Positions 33,726 through 47,400 are shown, counted from the first letter of the stretch. The stretch is 64,000 bases of DNA from Siniperca chuatsi (GCF_020085105.1 NC_058046.1:2015175-2079174), one strand, 5' to 3'. Notes: generated by a model from the letters alone, not told the origin. Numbers and translations: made by a program.

Positions 33726-36700
33726 AAAAAACCAACCTTAAATATAGGCAAAAAAACAGTGTCCAGGTGTATCCCATAGCCAAGTTACTGACTCCATGGT
33801 AACATTATACTTCCTGTTTACATCACCCAAAGTATCATGGGAACTGTAGTGCCAAAACTCAAAACATATAAATCCCAAATTGGGGATATATATATAATTT
33901 CATGCAAAGATGCATCCCAAAGTGCTTAACAAAGCAAGATCTGATGAAAATAAACAATAATAGCAAAGATACTCTCCTCTATCATTCATATACAGATATT
34001 TAGTGTGTTGAAAATCTGTGAACATAAAAACTCAATTTTAAATGATGTAAAGATTTTTTTCATAAATACTGTCCTAGAACATATACAGTGTGATAAATAC
34101 ATGTTCTAGGATAACATGAATGATGACATTTGTAAGTGGGTTAACCTCACAACAATCTATGACATGTAAGTATGCCATAAACCTTACAGGCTTCAGGCTT
34201 CACAAGGCCAGTAAACTACAGCAGCATACAAAAAACACCAGACACGTCATAGTTTAACAACTCGATTAGATGATTAATATAAAATTGGACTTCAAGTGAC
34301 CAAATCAAGAGTGTGACCGACCACCTTTTGGTCATTTGAAGATAAGACTCTCCAGCTAGTTTTGTTTATTTGGTCCGAACCACAGTGGTGGAAAAGCTGA
34401 CTTTGCTTAATTTTTGTATTTGGTTTGGAAACAGTCGCATCAGCTGATCACAGGCGGACCAGGTCCTGTAAACGGTTTGTTTAATGTTTCTGACTTGTCA
34501 TCCTTCCAGTTTGACCGCTGGAGACTTCATTTATTTGTTCAAAGTAAAATAGTGAACGTGACTTTCAGACTGCACACAGAGACAATCTGACTCTGCGTGA
34601 GAGAAGTCAACATCTGTTCTCTTTTACCCATAATCCCTAGTTAATCACTACCACAAACAAACTTGGTCATATACTAAATTAGTCAGTAAAATAAACGTCC
34701 CAGTCAAAGCCTGTTATTTTTTGACAAAATAATCTTTACTCAACATCCACTTACTAGCTTTTTGTGGTGCTTTTAACAGTATCTTAACGTTTTCATCAGT
34801 GGATGGAGTTTGCTTAGTTAACTGTTTGCTAAAGTAAACTGACGGTGAGTTAAGATTATTTAGTCAAACTACCATTCTCAAGGTCATGAACTTCATCCAG
34901 CGAGCAGTTTAATTTCAGTGATGAGCAACGGTGTTTCCTCACACTTTTCTTTCTGTTCTTTTGTTACTTATACTGCAGTTTTTATACTTGCTAACCGCAA
35001 AGTTTCTCATGTTCTTTGCCTCTAATGTTTGAGTTGTAATGGTTTTTACACAGGCCTGAAAGACAAAAACAGAAGCTCTCAGCTCTGTTACCGTCTGTTA
35101 AAATGTATTTGATGCCGTTATTCAGACAGCAGTCACTACAAAGTGAATGAGAAGAACCTGTGTGTTTTTAATGAGACTGAAGCAATCGTTTTTATTGACA
35201 GACTGAAGGAAATGAGTGTATTAATCAGTGTCCTGCAGAAACCTCACATCTCCATAATGCAACTTTTGATACAGTTTTAGTTTTGTCACATTTAGTTTGA
35301 TTGTGTATCAGATTACAGAGCCATCCCAGAGTTCAGTGGTCTGCTAAAACAATTTTTTTAAAAAATGTCAAAACTGAATCTTTCTAAATGGAGATAAAAG
35401 GTTTCTGGTTCTCTGCCACTCTTGTTACTGTACTCTGAAATACACTAAAGATGATCTTATGAAATATTAGTATTTATGTTTATGCACACAGTTATGTGAT
35501 TTGAAAGTTTTTAAATGTGGTTATAATCACGCACGTGGTTAACGTGCACCAGCACAACAAATACTTTTAAAACCACTGTATATGTAGTAGTATTTAATTT
35601 TTTTTTCTCTCATCATATTCCACACATTTTTTTATTTTATTTCCATGGTTATTATCTATGCAGTATTTTTGGCATGAAGTAGACGTTAGTTGTGTGATGT
35701 GTTTGAGACGGGGAGGTTTAAGGATGCTCCTTCTACGGCGGCTGAAAAACAGGCTGAAAGAAGGAGAAGTTGAAACAGAGATTTTATACAGCTTTCAGGA
35801 GATTGTGAACATTGACAAACTGTCTCAAAGCTGGAAACTAGACGACTAAGGCTGTAATCTGATGCTCTCATCCAGTGATCGAATTCCAGCGTACCAAATA
35901 TTAAAAACAGATTTTTTTTAAAAATGTATTCACCACTTTGAGACGTTCAGCACAGAGTGACGGGAGTTTTGACTTTTTTAATCATATTTCTTATATCATT
36001 CATTTTAGGTTTAGAAATGCTACTATATAAATGTTGATCAGTTTAAACAGTTGATTGATCCTTGCTCCCCAATAATTCAAAAACTGCTGCTATCTGTAAT
36101 TTTCTGGACCTTTTGATGGTGAATACAGACACTGCAGCCTCACTAGCAGCCCCAAGAGGCTGCGGTGTTCATTACACCTCGTGATTTACCGGGGTTGGAC
36201 AGGTCAAACGTTGTTTACAGTATTGGGGATCAAAATGTAATATTTTTTCCTGAGTGTGGTGCTAGAGGAAAGGTCAAAGGGTTCCTCAAACTCATTAGGA
36301 ATCATCCAGCAGCATATCTCTTTGGTCGTTGGATGGACCGACTGCCGTCCTAAAAGAAAACTCTTAACGTTTTAGGACATTTGCTGTCTTTATAGAGTTT
36401 GATTAGAAGATTAATTTATATCATCTGCTTCATGTCTGTGCAGGACTAACCTCGGAGGCATGTTTAACCTAGCTTAGCACGAAGACGTGTAGCAAGTTAG
36501 ACAAAATGCCAGAATATTCATTTTAGCCTCACCGCTGAAGAGGCAAAAATCTCCCAGTTGCCGTTTTAGTTTTATTGCGTCGGCAGTGTGAAAACACTCC
36601 TAACAGAGTCACAGATTACAGCCTCGGCTCTCTAATTTGTAGCTTTGGGAGAAACTGGATCACATCTGTCATTATTTTGATGCATGTTTACGTTAATAGA

Positions 36701-37011
36701 AATACTGTTTCTGGTTCTGATGCAGCAGAATATTTCTAATCCAGACTGATCGTTGTTGGACATCAGTCTGCAGAGATTTTCTTTCACATTCCTGTATGTT
36801 TAAACATCTGTAGTTTGGATCGGTGAGATTCTGCTGTGCAGTTTCCTCATCTGGTTTCCAAACACCTTGCTGCAGTTTATCATTTTTATTCTGGTTTACA
36901 CACACTTCAGCTGTTGTTCTTGAGTGTGCAGGTGTTGATGGTGGATATCTTTTAAGGCAGTGCAGTCTGGGAGGATTTACCTGCATCCAGTCAGCTGATT
37001 TGATCTGACTT
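33726..37011. other. Gene-free stretch downstream of sncaip
   Basis: No exon is recognised; it may be a long sncaip 3' untranslated region. A common fish repeat (AGAGGAAAGGTCAAAGG, CTCATTAGGAATCATCC) occupies about 36210-36355. Small AT repeats occur near 33885. Confidence 0.35.
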
Positions 37012-37332
37012 GTTAAAGGAACAGTCCACCATATTAGTGTCTTCCCCAGAGTCAGATGAGACAGTGATTAGCAGCTTCATCGCTTTAGGTCCAGTACAGA
37101 TACACTACTTGGTCGGCCACTGATGTTGGGTGACAAGGTCTGGCTCACAGTCGGTGTTCCAGTTCATCCCAAAGGGATGTACGTTTGGCCATGCAGAAAA
37201 GGCTGATTTAAAAAGACAAAAAGTAGGTGTCCACATACTTATGGCCATAGTGATGCACATCAATCCTCTCGTCTCAAAATAATTTAATGCAAACACGTGT
37301 ATTTCCCAGAAAGTTGGACTGTTCCTTTAAAC
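37012..37332. mobile_element. MITE with AAAGGAACAGTCCA ends and a nested Tc1-type MITE
   Basis: The left end TTAAAGGAACAGTCCACC is complemented at the right end TTGGACTGTTCCTTTAA. The inner stretch from about 37100 to 37260 (ACTACTTGGTCGGCCACTG to CACATACTTATGGCCATAGTG) belongs to another fish repeat, so one element sits inside another. Confidence 0.65.
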
Positions 37333-39370
37333 ACTGGTACTGTTGTATAATTCAGAGAGCTGAGCAGTAGGAAAACATGGGCATCAAGTTAAAACTTTCT
37401 GTTATGTGCAAAAATGTCGAATTTGTCGTCAGGCAAGCAAATAATTCAACATTTTAAAGAATCCATTTTCTAATAATAAAAGAATATGAATAGATATTTA
37501 CTTAGTTTTTAAATAAACTCGACAACAAATTCTAAACTCCATATAACTCAAATAACAGAGCACTGACTATATTTTCCAGTTAGTTTTTGATTTGATTTAT
37601 TTGACATATCAAAAATATATAACTGCGACAAATATATATTCATTGAGAGTGTCGAGGATAACACACTATAGTTAAAGATAAACTTATTTCCATTGTGGTC
37701 CTCTTTCCAGGAAGACAAATTAATTAGTTAATCAGTTCTTTCCAAGAGACATGCATGCAAGTTAGTAGGAAATGACTAACTTACAAGACTCGTAAAATAA
37801 AGTGTAACCAACAGTTTTAAGAGTTTTCCAAGGTGGCTGGAGTTGCCAGGTAAAGTTCCCGCCTTCATTGCCTCAAAATATGCTGCCAAAACAGTGTTCT
37901 GTCTGTGGGCTGAGTGTGTTGATGAGATTGTTTCTGAATGGCAGTTTGTTTTATTTGCAGTGTCTTTATCGTAAGCGCTCCTTCAGGACAAAGGAAAGGA
38001 GTAGACAAAGTGAACTCTACCTGTTCGTTGTGTTTTTAATGAACTCTTCAGATGGACAGTGTTGCTGCATCGACTCGGATGTTTACTCTCAATGCAATGC
38101 AAAAAAAAAAAAAGAAATAAAATGAGACGCAATATCAGTGAATGTTGGAGGAGACCGTCTGATCCGGATTTAGTTTTTTTTTACTGACCAGCGTGTACAG
38201 AGACAGACGGCTGCTCTTCCGTCCTTCTGTTATTGAAGCTGTTGTGAAGAAAAACTGAAATAAACTGTTACTTTGAGCGAATAAATCTTATCCTGTTTTT
38301 TATAAACTGAAGATGCTGAAGAAGAGCTTCATGATCACGGCAATATTTCCTAAATTGCAATCAAGATTTTTAAACATTGACTTTACTGGACCTCTCCATA
38401 GATCCTTTTTGTACATAGTGACTTACCTTTGTTATTGGACATTAAAGCACCATACAAGTGTCTTTGCATGTTTTAACTCCTTCACTGACCTCATTGCTGT
38501 TTCCTGATGAAGGTCTACGTAAAAAACCTTTTCAGTTTAGCACTGATGGTGTGCTACAGTCACTGCTTTGTAACCCGCTTAACTAAAATCACTTTACATT
38601 ACTGATCATTTTCTAAAACGTGTCTTTGAATGCATTTTTCCTTCCTGCAGGACTTGAAACTTCCTTCTGTCCGCTGCCTTGTCACACAACAGTTTTGCAG
38701 TATTGGACCTTTCATATGGAACTGAGTGTTCAGAAAAGACGCATCTGTACTTTTACTTAAGTACTTTTTATGTTTTTGGAAAATATTTGAGTCAAAAAAC
38801 AGTTCACAGTAGTCTACCTGATACAGGTGGAAATTCTGAATCATTTTGCTGATTCAGATTGTTTCCTTCAGTTCAAAGATTCATAGTCACTGCTCTGTTT
38901 TTTCAACCTAACTCTTATGTTAGTGACATTATGGCGCTGCCTCTGACTGTCTTCAGTGTGATTAAGTCACAGTCACCAGTTAGATGAGCTCCAAAGCTAA
39001 AAGCTACTTAGCACTGGAGCTCACCTGAGAACACCTGACGCAGTGACACTAAACATTCAGTAGCCTAAACTCAGTTCAGCTTGAGGATTTGGTGTTAAAG
39101 ACTTATAACATATATTACATATAACATATTCAACACGTTTACTAGTTCAGTAACGTTAAAGTCAGAAAGTGTCTGTTGATGTGAAGGAAAACATACCTCG
39201 TTAAAATGAGTCAGGTGCCACATTAACTGAGCAGCATCAGACAAGACGAACAGATGACAAAGCAAACCCTAAATGCGATGTCAGAGTTGGTTCAGAGATA
39301 CGAGTTCATTCCTAAACTAGACCTGAACGATCAACCAGAAAATCAGATGTGAGATATTTGATTGATTACA
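37333..39370. other. Gene-free stretch, AT-rich
   Basis: I recognise no exon. Candidate poly(A) signals near 38262 and 38280 could belong to a long sncaip 3' untranslated region. A small fragment of the 'GTACTTTTACTTAAGTA' MITE family is at 38745-38770. Confidence 0.35.
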
Positions 39371-39379
39371 AAGTTCAAA

Positions 39380-40680
39380 GCCGAGTGAAGCTGTCTTTAC
39401 TGTCGCTGAGACCTCTTCCAACACTGTCAGAGGCCCTCTGCAGGTCCCCGGCCCCCACTTTTGACCACCGCTGATCGAGATGGATGCCGTGTGTGAATTG
39501 TGCTCTCTGGTAATTTAATGGACAATACATAACGGAGCATATATTTATTTCCGTGCGCCTCAGCGGCATCAAAAACAGTCACTTAACGGGGCAGGATTTA
39601 TGGTGTTTGGGTAGCAAATTGGCCTTTGATGGTTCCCACGCAGGGTCGGCTGCTTCCCCATGGAGTCTAATGGGGTTTGCTCTAATAGCGTCCTTCAATC
39701 ATCGCTGCGAATATGAAACATGAGCTCACTGGCTCACAATTAGCAAAACAACACAGAGCTACGAGGACATGAAACGTGAAGAATCCAGGATTTATCAGGA
39801 TTTTCCAAACTCTCTTTGCCAGTTCATGTAACAAAAAACAAGAGCTATTTGTTTTCTTTTTTCCACCCTTTCTCTTCCTCTTTCCTCCTTTTCTTTCAGG
39901 GGGGTGGGTGGGGGGGTGAAGTTAAACTGATAAATTAGACCTCATTTATTGGACAACAGTTTGAGTCGATACCCAGGGGCCTCTGCTCCGCAGCGTGGAC
40001 GAGGCTCCAGAGCCGCTAATTGGTTCGCTCTGTGTGGATGGAGGGGGTGTTCGGTGGGGGCGGCTGGCGAGGCGGGCGGGGCAGACGGGACGAGCGGTGC
40101 GTTTGGCCGGCGCTGATGCTCACACACACATCTTGTCTTGCTGCGGATGTCCGCGGCACACGCCACGAAAACCGACGAGACAAGCGCTTGATTTGACAGC
40201 CGGGGCGGAGGGGTAGAGAGGTGGAGGAGGGGAGGGGGTGGAGGAGTCATGTATAGATTTTTGTGTCTGTTGTTTTGGCTTATTTGTGTGCTTCTTTTAC
40301 TCAGTCAATCAAATTTAATTGACACCGCTGGGCTGGGGCCGGGGGGCCCGCGGCATGCTGGGATGACAGGCCTTTAATGCCAAAGAGAGGAGAGGAGGTT
40401 CTTCTGCCTGTGAAGGATGGAGGGGGGGTGAGGAGGTGAGGGCGGGGAGGAGGGGCTGAGGGTGACAATTCCTCAGCCCGTCAACAGCATTAATTGATGT
40501 AACAACAGCGATGATGGATACTAATAAATACAACCTTTAAGAAAAAAAGTAATTAGATGGCGTCCTGGTCAAACCGCCGCCGCTGACTCCAGACTGATAA
40601 ACACCATTCGTCTTCCGCGGAGGCCTTCAGACGGACACGAGGCGTCATTTACATGCAGAGCAAACTCAGCATTTGCATGT
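39380..40680. promoter_or_regulatory. Candidate conserved non-coding (enhancer-like) cluster
   Basis: No exon or repeat fits this stretch. It is not AT-rich like its surroundings and has blocks typical of developmental enhancers: TAATTTAATGGACAATACAT, GGCCTTTGATGG, AGCCGCTAATTGG, TTTGACAGCC, AATCAAATTTAATTGACA, GCATTAATTGATGTAACA and AAGTAATTAGATGG (homeobox, TALE and TCF-like sites). Poly-G/GGAGG runs separate them. Conservation cannot be tested here; the call rests on resemblance. Confidence 0.35.
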
Positions 40681-40939
40681 CGGCCTCAACGCGGAGACAG
40701 CAGAGCGCTCACAAGTCCTTCAGTTCGTTTTCCTACAAAGAGCCAAACTGGGCCTTCGATGTTCTTCATCATGAGCTGAAGCTTCTTCTCCGTGTCCGTC
40801 GTTCATTACCTGTCTCCTCTCGTCCACAGGTGTGCACCTGTTGGCATCACGCAGTGTGGATCTTACTGACCTTTCAAAGCGCATCCAGTCAGGCTACAGA
40901 TTAAAGGTGGACAAGACGTTTAGAAGATGAATCTTGCCC

Positions 40940-41600
40940 GCCCCTCATTAGACCCTGAGCTAGAGTTCTGCATGGGCCTAAAACTAAGATCGGAACCCAG
41001 TAGGAACCCACGTCTTTACGAACCGACCCGACTGAACCCAAATGGTACTGCCAGAACTTTAGACCCAAAGCCTACCCGAGACCAGAAGTAATATTTCTGC
41101 TTTATGTCATCCATAACTGGCCGTTTCTTCGCCAGGCTGAGGCTTAAATTATCCTCAAGACCCACATAAGCGTCTTTGCAGGTCCACGCAGAGAAGGGTG
41201 TTATGGGTAATATTAGGTTGCAGAGGCTCACAGAGGAGCCGACATGCACAAGTTTTAAATCTTGACAATGTGTCGTTTGGACCTGAGCGTCAAACAGGCT
41301 GACTGGCTGATCCAAGTCCTGTCGGGACATGGGTTCAAAAGCAAAAACATGTAGATGTTGTTCTTAAAATCCGTGCAAGTATTAAAGAAACAGACACGCA
41401 GAAGTCTCTTCCCACTGGGCATCGTGCATTTACTTGCATGTACACGTGACACACACTGATGCAGACGAGAAAGAGAGACACTTCTTAAAAAATGGCACAA
41501 TCACAGAGAGGAGAGAGAGCCTGAAGCTTTACGCAAGAAAACCATTCAACCCAGACCTGAACCCGACGAGTCCTGACAATGAAAGACAGCATTGCTCTCA
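40940..41600. mobile_element. Possible DNA-transposon relic with GACCCGA-type ends
   Basis: TAGAGTTCTGCATGGGCCTA and ACCGACCCGACTGAACCC at the left, and ACCCAGACCTGAACCCGACG at the right, resemble a vertebrate repeat that carries arrays of 'acccgacccg' near its ends. The limits are uncertain. Confidence 0.35.
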
Positions 41601-41833
41601 GTTAAAGGAGAATCTGGGAACAGCTGGGGTGACGTCTCCGTGTTCCCAGATCTCTGATATTAACTTGGTGACAATGATATTAATATGGAAATTAAAATAA
41701 GATTCAAGTTGTAATAAACCTGAATTATCCCAACTCAACTCAAATGACTATTCACAACATTAAAACCAAAGCTAAGCTGCAGCTAAGCCACAGAAATCGA
41801 AGCTGTGTGTTACTTACACTTTGAAATAAAATG

Positions 41834-41834
<1 letters not shown>

Positions 41835-41881
<47 letters not shown>
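41835..41881. repeat. (CA)23 microsatellite
   Basis: This is an uninterrupted CA array in the gene-free interval downstream of sncaip. Confidence 0.97.
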
Positions 41882-41882
<1 letters not shown>

Positions 41883-43599
41883 GGTGGGGCACAGGTGTTT
41901 CCAGGTTCCCCATCAGAAAGAGAAACGCTTAACGAGTTGACGCAGGTCTTTAATGTTGATCAGAAATGAGGATTGAAATCTGAAGGCGTTAAACCGCTTT
42001 AGTTTTTGTCGTAACATCAGAAACTGTCTTTATGAAACGCTGCTGATCAGTAATTACAGGAATATCCACAAATAATTGAACTGTTGAAATTCTATACAAA
42101 AGTACATTTTGTGTGTTTGTGAGCTGATCATAATATCAACCTGTTACAGATATTACAAACATTTAACGCGCTTATTAGACTTATGCACTTTACTGTATTA
42201 GAAGACCTGGTTTGCGACCTTTTTGTTTGCATTTGGATCTCAGGTTGTGTCTTTAAGGGAGTGACATCATCGGTTTTTGGCTTTTATTGTGTGTCTGTGT
42301 TTTCTATTTGATTTGAACTCATATCAGTGAGAAGAAAGTGAGCACACAATCATGAATTACATTGAGAGGTTTTATTGTATTTTTGACCAGTTATAATCTG
42401 ACCTCGGCTCAGCCTGTTAGTGAAGTTCAGCGTTTATATCGTGAACACAGTATTTATAATGCAGCTGTAATATTGGCAGGTGAACAGATAGCATCAGTAC
42501 TCAGAGGCATTGGAGGGCTCAAAGCTGAAAACTACCATCTGTTGTAGTCGGATTACACTGACACTTCAGACTGATGAAGCTCTGTGAGCTCGGAGAAAGA
42601 AAAGACAAAACTGTTTATCATCAACATGGCTGGCTTTTTCTGCTCAGTACTTCATCCTCTGCATGCTGCATGTCTGCTGTATACATTTCTAATGGAAACA
42701 TAATAGATTTAGCTGTTCTTCAATTTTTATATTAACATCAGCATCAGTCTGTATTTTGACCTGCAGATTTCTGTAAGTGAATCAAACAAGAACCACATCC
42801 ATCCAGAAATCAGAACTTTGATATTTGATCAACATGATTAATAAGTGTTTCACCTCATCAAATGATTAATAAGAATTTATGACTAATTCTATCTTTAATA
42901 AATGACCAAATGTGATTAATAACCACTGAGAATCAAACATTAAAACACAAGTAAAGATGAGCACTGACCCAGTTTATGTTTTCACCGTATTCACGTTTTT
43001 TAGTTACATGCTGAATGTACATGGACTTTTTTTAATCATTTTTGCCTACATTTTATACTTTATATATATTTCATTTTATTTATTTTAATATAGTGTACAT
43101 TTTCACAAATTAGTTTTTCTTTCTCGCTGTATTAGCCAGCTGCTCCAATTCATATATTTTTACTCAATAAGTTCTTCACATGCTGTAATTTTCAGTTGTG
43201 TTGCATCATCTTTGCTTTATTTGTACTTTTATTCTAATTTCCTTTACTTCATCCATATTTGTCTTTGCTAATGAATCACTTCCCTGGAATATTCAACTCC
43301 ATAACAATAATATACTTTTCAATAATATCAAATCAAATGGAGAACTTACAGGTAACAAAATATGTAAACTGGACTGGAACAAAGTAGGTAAAACCAATTC
43401 CAGTAATATAAGATCAAAGAAATCAAGAGACAATTCAAGTAAAATTAAGTTTTAAAAAATATGTTTTAATGAAAGGTTTAAAAGATGATACTGACTCAGC
43501 TTCATCTTCCCTTTGCCGTAACACATCAGGATGTATTCGTTATTATATTAGATGAGTTTCGGTTAAAGGTCTTATGATGCAAAGAGTAAACTGAGGCGT

Positions 43600-43990
43600 T
43601 TGTTGTGTTTGTCTCTGCTGCTGTCTGCTGGTCTGTAGTTCCCCTGCAGGGTCAGCGGAGGGCAGCATTGCAGTTTCTAACCTGCTGCTGCAGAAACAAA
43701 CAGATCTCCAGCAGCAGCAGCAGCAGTTTTGCTCTTTAGCAGCCGTTTGGCATTTAGCTCTTCTGTCACGCAGTCGATTTTGTTGATTCTGAGCATGAAA
43801 ACAGCAGCGGCACCTTGTTAAAGTGTTTGTTTGGCCTTCAGACTGTTTGTCCCCGGAGGACAAACACACTGAGAGCACATATCATGAATAACCTGCAGCA
43901 AAGTGGTGTCTTATTTTAATTTGCCTCTGTAATTGACAGTAGGCTCCGCTTCCTTCTGAGAGCAGAAACAGTTCGTGACCCCGGAGACGA
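43600..43990. promoter_or_regulatory. Candidate conserved non-coding element
   Basis: This unique-looking stretch contains a CAG run (43713-43728), CATATCATGAATAACCTGCA and TTATTTTAATTTGCCTCTGT followed by AATTGACAG (homeobox/TALE-like). It has no frame resembling a protein family and no repeat match that I know. The call is by resemblance only. Confidence 0.25.
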
Positions 43991-44574
43991 GGCCCAGTGT
44001 TGACGATGTTCTGTAAAATGTCAGAAATACACGAGTGTTAAACTCAAAGAGATGATTGATTTTTCCCCCCCGATTTCTTAAAAGTTGTTGTCTGTGTGGA
44101 GGCAGGAGGTTTTCAGCAGAGATGTTCTTTAATAAACTGCTGCTTTTCTCTCCTCATACAGACAACAGCTCGTTTACATTTCTGTGTTTTTACCCCCGGG
44201 GAGACTGACGGGACTGAGACACGGATTCTGTGGTGACTTTTAGGACAGAAAAACCGGGCCACGCCGAAAGCTGAAGTTTATTGGTGATGTGTGTGGTTGC
44301 TAAAACGTTTTCTGTTTTGTGAAAGAAATTGCTCCAGTCTCACAACGTTTCCAGAAACATCTCCGTCTTATCGAGTCATTTCTATGTCACTTAACAACGT
44401 GTTAAGTGTTTTACGGAGGACTTTTCCTTTAAACGGACCGTACGGATCACAACATGGATCCTCATGAAAGTTTGGGAGCAGGGAGGACTTTGTCTGTCAG
44501 TTATTGTTTCGTAGAGACTCAAACCTCTGATCGCTCATTCTCACTCCTCCTGAATGAAATAATAGTCAAATAAA

Positions 44575-44775
44575 ACTCTCTCATTTCGCTGAGGGGTCCT
44601 CCGGGAGCCTCTTAGGGGCCCCCGAGGGTCCCCAGACCCCACTTTGGGAGCGGTCGGTCGGGCCCACGTTTACAGGCTGCGGTAATGATGCTTGTTTGTC
44701 CGGCGGTCTGTAAATCACACCGACATTAGAGCTGTCACAGGATCCACTGGAGACACAGCAGACCATCACTAATAC
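44575..44775. promoter_or_regulatory. Candidate conserved non-coding element, GC-rich
   Basis: This isolated GC-rich island (GGGGCCCCCGAGGGTCCCC and neighbours) is followed by GGTAATGATGCTTG, CTGTAAATCACACC and AGAGCTGTCACAGG. It has no convincing coding frame and no repeat match. A CpG-rich enhancer or a small unannotated promoter are the options. Confidence 0.25.
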
Positions 44776-46017
44776 CCCGAACCCTGGAGACGCTCCCCGC
44801 CGGATCTATAACACCAGCCAGAAAAGAAACCCGCTGCAGTGAGCCTGCAGAGATAAAAGTAGTTTTAAACCAATACAGACCATCTTTAACAGGAACCTCT
44901 GGAGGTCCAACTGCAAACTGCAGTTACACAGCAGATCATGTAGGATAAACAGTTTCAACTGTACAGAGAGGAAGGAGGAATGTATTTGTGGTTAAGTTGT
45001 CTTTATTTCACTTTTCTACTAATGTCACCACTTCAGTCTGTCAGATTGTTTTCATGCTCTCTGGGCCTCTGGATTTACAGACTGACATAGGTAACGGTGT
45101 GACAACGAGAGAGTTTTGGGGTAAAGTTCAACCACGTGTGAAATAGCTGGAACTAGAAGCTTCACTGGGACGTAGTGACTCCTCACGGCGCTCATTAACT
45201 ACTGTAGCTGCTGAGCAGAAGATGCTAACGCTAATTAGTCACAATAGCTTTCCTGCCGAGAAGCTTCACTAGAAGTCCTACTGACATCACATTTGCTCAT
45301 CCCTTTCTGTAGGTTGTAAATGTACTGTTGATTGATTTTTATCAGTAAAAGGAAGCCGGCTAGAGGGGCGTGTCCCTGTCTGTGTTTGATTGACAGCAGG
45401 TGGCCAGAGTGCCCGTGTTACACCGTAGGGAACCGAACACTGACGGTGCACAGGTGCAGGACGAGACGTGTTCATGTTTGTAAGTTAGACAGGAAGGAGC
45501 CTTTAGCAGGAAGCTAACCTGGGTTGTTGTTCAGAGTCTGAGGCTCTTGTGTTGTGTAGCAGGCTGCTGATTGGCTTAGTGTGACCGTCCGCTCTGCCTA
45601 TGATACAATGCTGACGTCACTGCTTTATGCAAGACTGTGTGTGTATCGAAATATAGTATTCTGTCGAATTAATGCAAAACTAAGGGGCTCATTCATGAAA
45701 CCAAAACACTTCTGCGTTTTGGTTTCTGATTTTTTCTCAGAGGAGAACACAGGACTAGTGATTTACAGAGCAGATATGTAGCTGTAACAGACTTCTGAGG
45801 GTGGAGTAAATCCATGCGAATTGATTTTGCCACAAAATTTCGGTGTTGTACGGTGTATAAGTTGGCCTTAAAATCACAACCTGTTGTTTTTACATTTCTG
45901 TTTTTTCGAACAGATGAAACCAACAAGATTCGTTAATCAGCTTTAGAGGTGTTGCGAGGTGCCAGGCAGTTATTTCCCCCTCCTTCCAGTCTTTACCTTA
46001 CCCCACCTGTGTGCTTA

Positions 46018-46320
46018 AAGGAATAGTTCAACTTATTTCCGAGCGCGAGACGATCGATACCAATCTCGTGTGTGTTTGGGAGCCAAGAAATTCATATTAA
46101 ATACAACTGCCACTTGCTATCTAGCGAGAAGTAATACTAATGTCACATTTATGTCGCTTGTTAATCAAGAATTGTTATTTGCCAGCAGTCAGGATCTAAC
46201 TGTCGGTAGAAACACGTGCATTTTCTCATTCTGGCTCATGCTGATTTCAGATGAAGGGACTTCAATGCAGATAAACACTTTAGCTAAACACTCTGAATTG
46301 ATGCCTTGAAGCCGGTGCTA
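46018..46320. mobile_element. AAAGGAATAGTTCA-type fish repeat, copy 1
   Basis: TAAAGGAATAGTTCAACTTA, CGATACCAATCTCGTGTGTG and following blocks match the family better preserved at 47165-47400. Confidence 0.5.
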
Positions 46321-47164
46321 GTCACTTTTAGATACAACCTGACCGAACCCAAGTTGTATTGCCAAATGTGAGACCCTCAGAGAGAAAACCCCTCCTGCCT
46401 CTCAGGACTGAATCCTCCTGCAGAGCCTCACAGTCTCTCTGATTTCTTCCAGCAACCTCTCCACCTTCCGCAGCATTTTGTCTTTATTTTCCGCAGCGTC
46501 CTTCATTCATTACAGCAGCTTTACTGGGAGACGAGCAGCTTTTATTGGCACTGCTGCCTGTAAAATTGGTCAGAGCCGGCCGAGAGACTAACCTTTAAAC
46601 TGAGAGAGAGAGAGGGAGTGTTTGTTAGAGGAAAGATGGATGTTCAGACAGTAAACAGGAAGCAGTCCACAAATACACACACACACTGTCATTATTTCAC
46701 ACACACAGACTGCAGATAGACACATTTTCAGCACTCTGCACTGTGTGTGTGTTCTGATATTATTGGGAAGCGACGGCTCCTTTAACCTCGCCCATCGACC
46801 GCCCAACGCTCCCATTAAGGCTGACTGGGATGTCCACAGGGAGAGAGAATGGGAGTGTGTGTGTGTGTTTGGCCTGGAGGGGAATCTTTAAAAGCCAATA
46901 GGTTGTTTCTTGGAGTGTTTATGGGCTGATATAACCATCTGAGTGTTTGTGTGTGTGTATTTATAGTGAAGTATACTGTAAGTGCAGTAGTGGGCAGCCA
47001 AGGCCTTAATTTAGCTCATCACAAGAGAAATCCAGGTCTTTATTTCAGACAGTCTATTATGAGAGATATGCCTTTACTTGTTATTTTTGGTTTTATATGT
47101 ATAACCGATCATATTTCAAATGTTTTCTGATGTTTACTGTTAATACAATCTCAAATCTTCACAT

Positions 47165-47400
47165 TAAAGAAATAGTTCACATTTAGGAAAATTAGCTTAT
47201 TTCCTTTCTTTCCAAGACTGAATGAGAAATTTGACATAAATCTCACGTCTGTGTATTAAGTAGTCAGGATGGAGTTAGCATAGCTTAGCATAAAGAGTGG
47301 AAGCAGGGGGGAAACAGCTAGCATGGCTGTCTAAAGTGGAATAAATGCACCTACCAACACCTCTAAAGCTCATTAACACGTGTCTCATTCATAAGCTGCT
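47165..47400. mobile_element. AAAGGAACAGTTCA-type fish repeat, copy 2
   Basis: AAAGAAATAGTTCACATTTA, GGAGTTAGCATAGCTTAGCA, GGGGGGAAACAGCTAGC and CACCTCTAAAGCTCATTAAC occur in the order known from a very abundant teleost repeat. It has no coding content. Confidence 0.65.
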
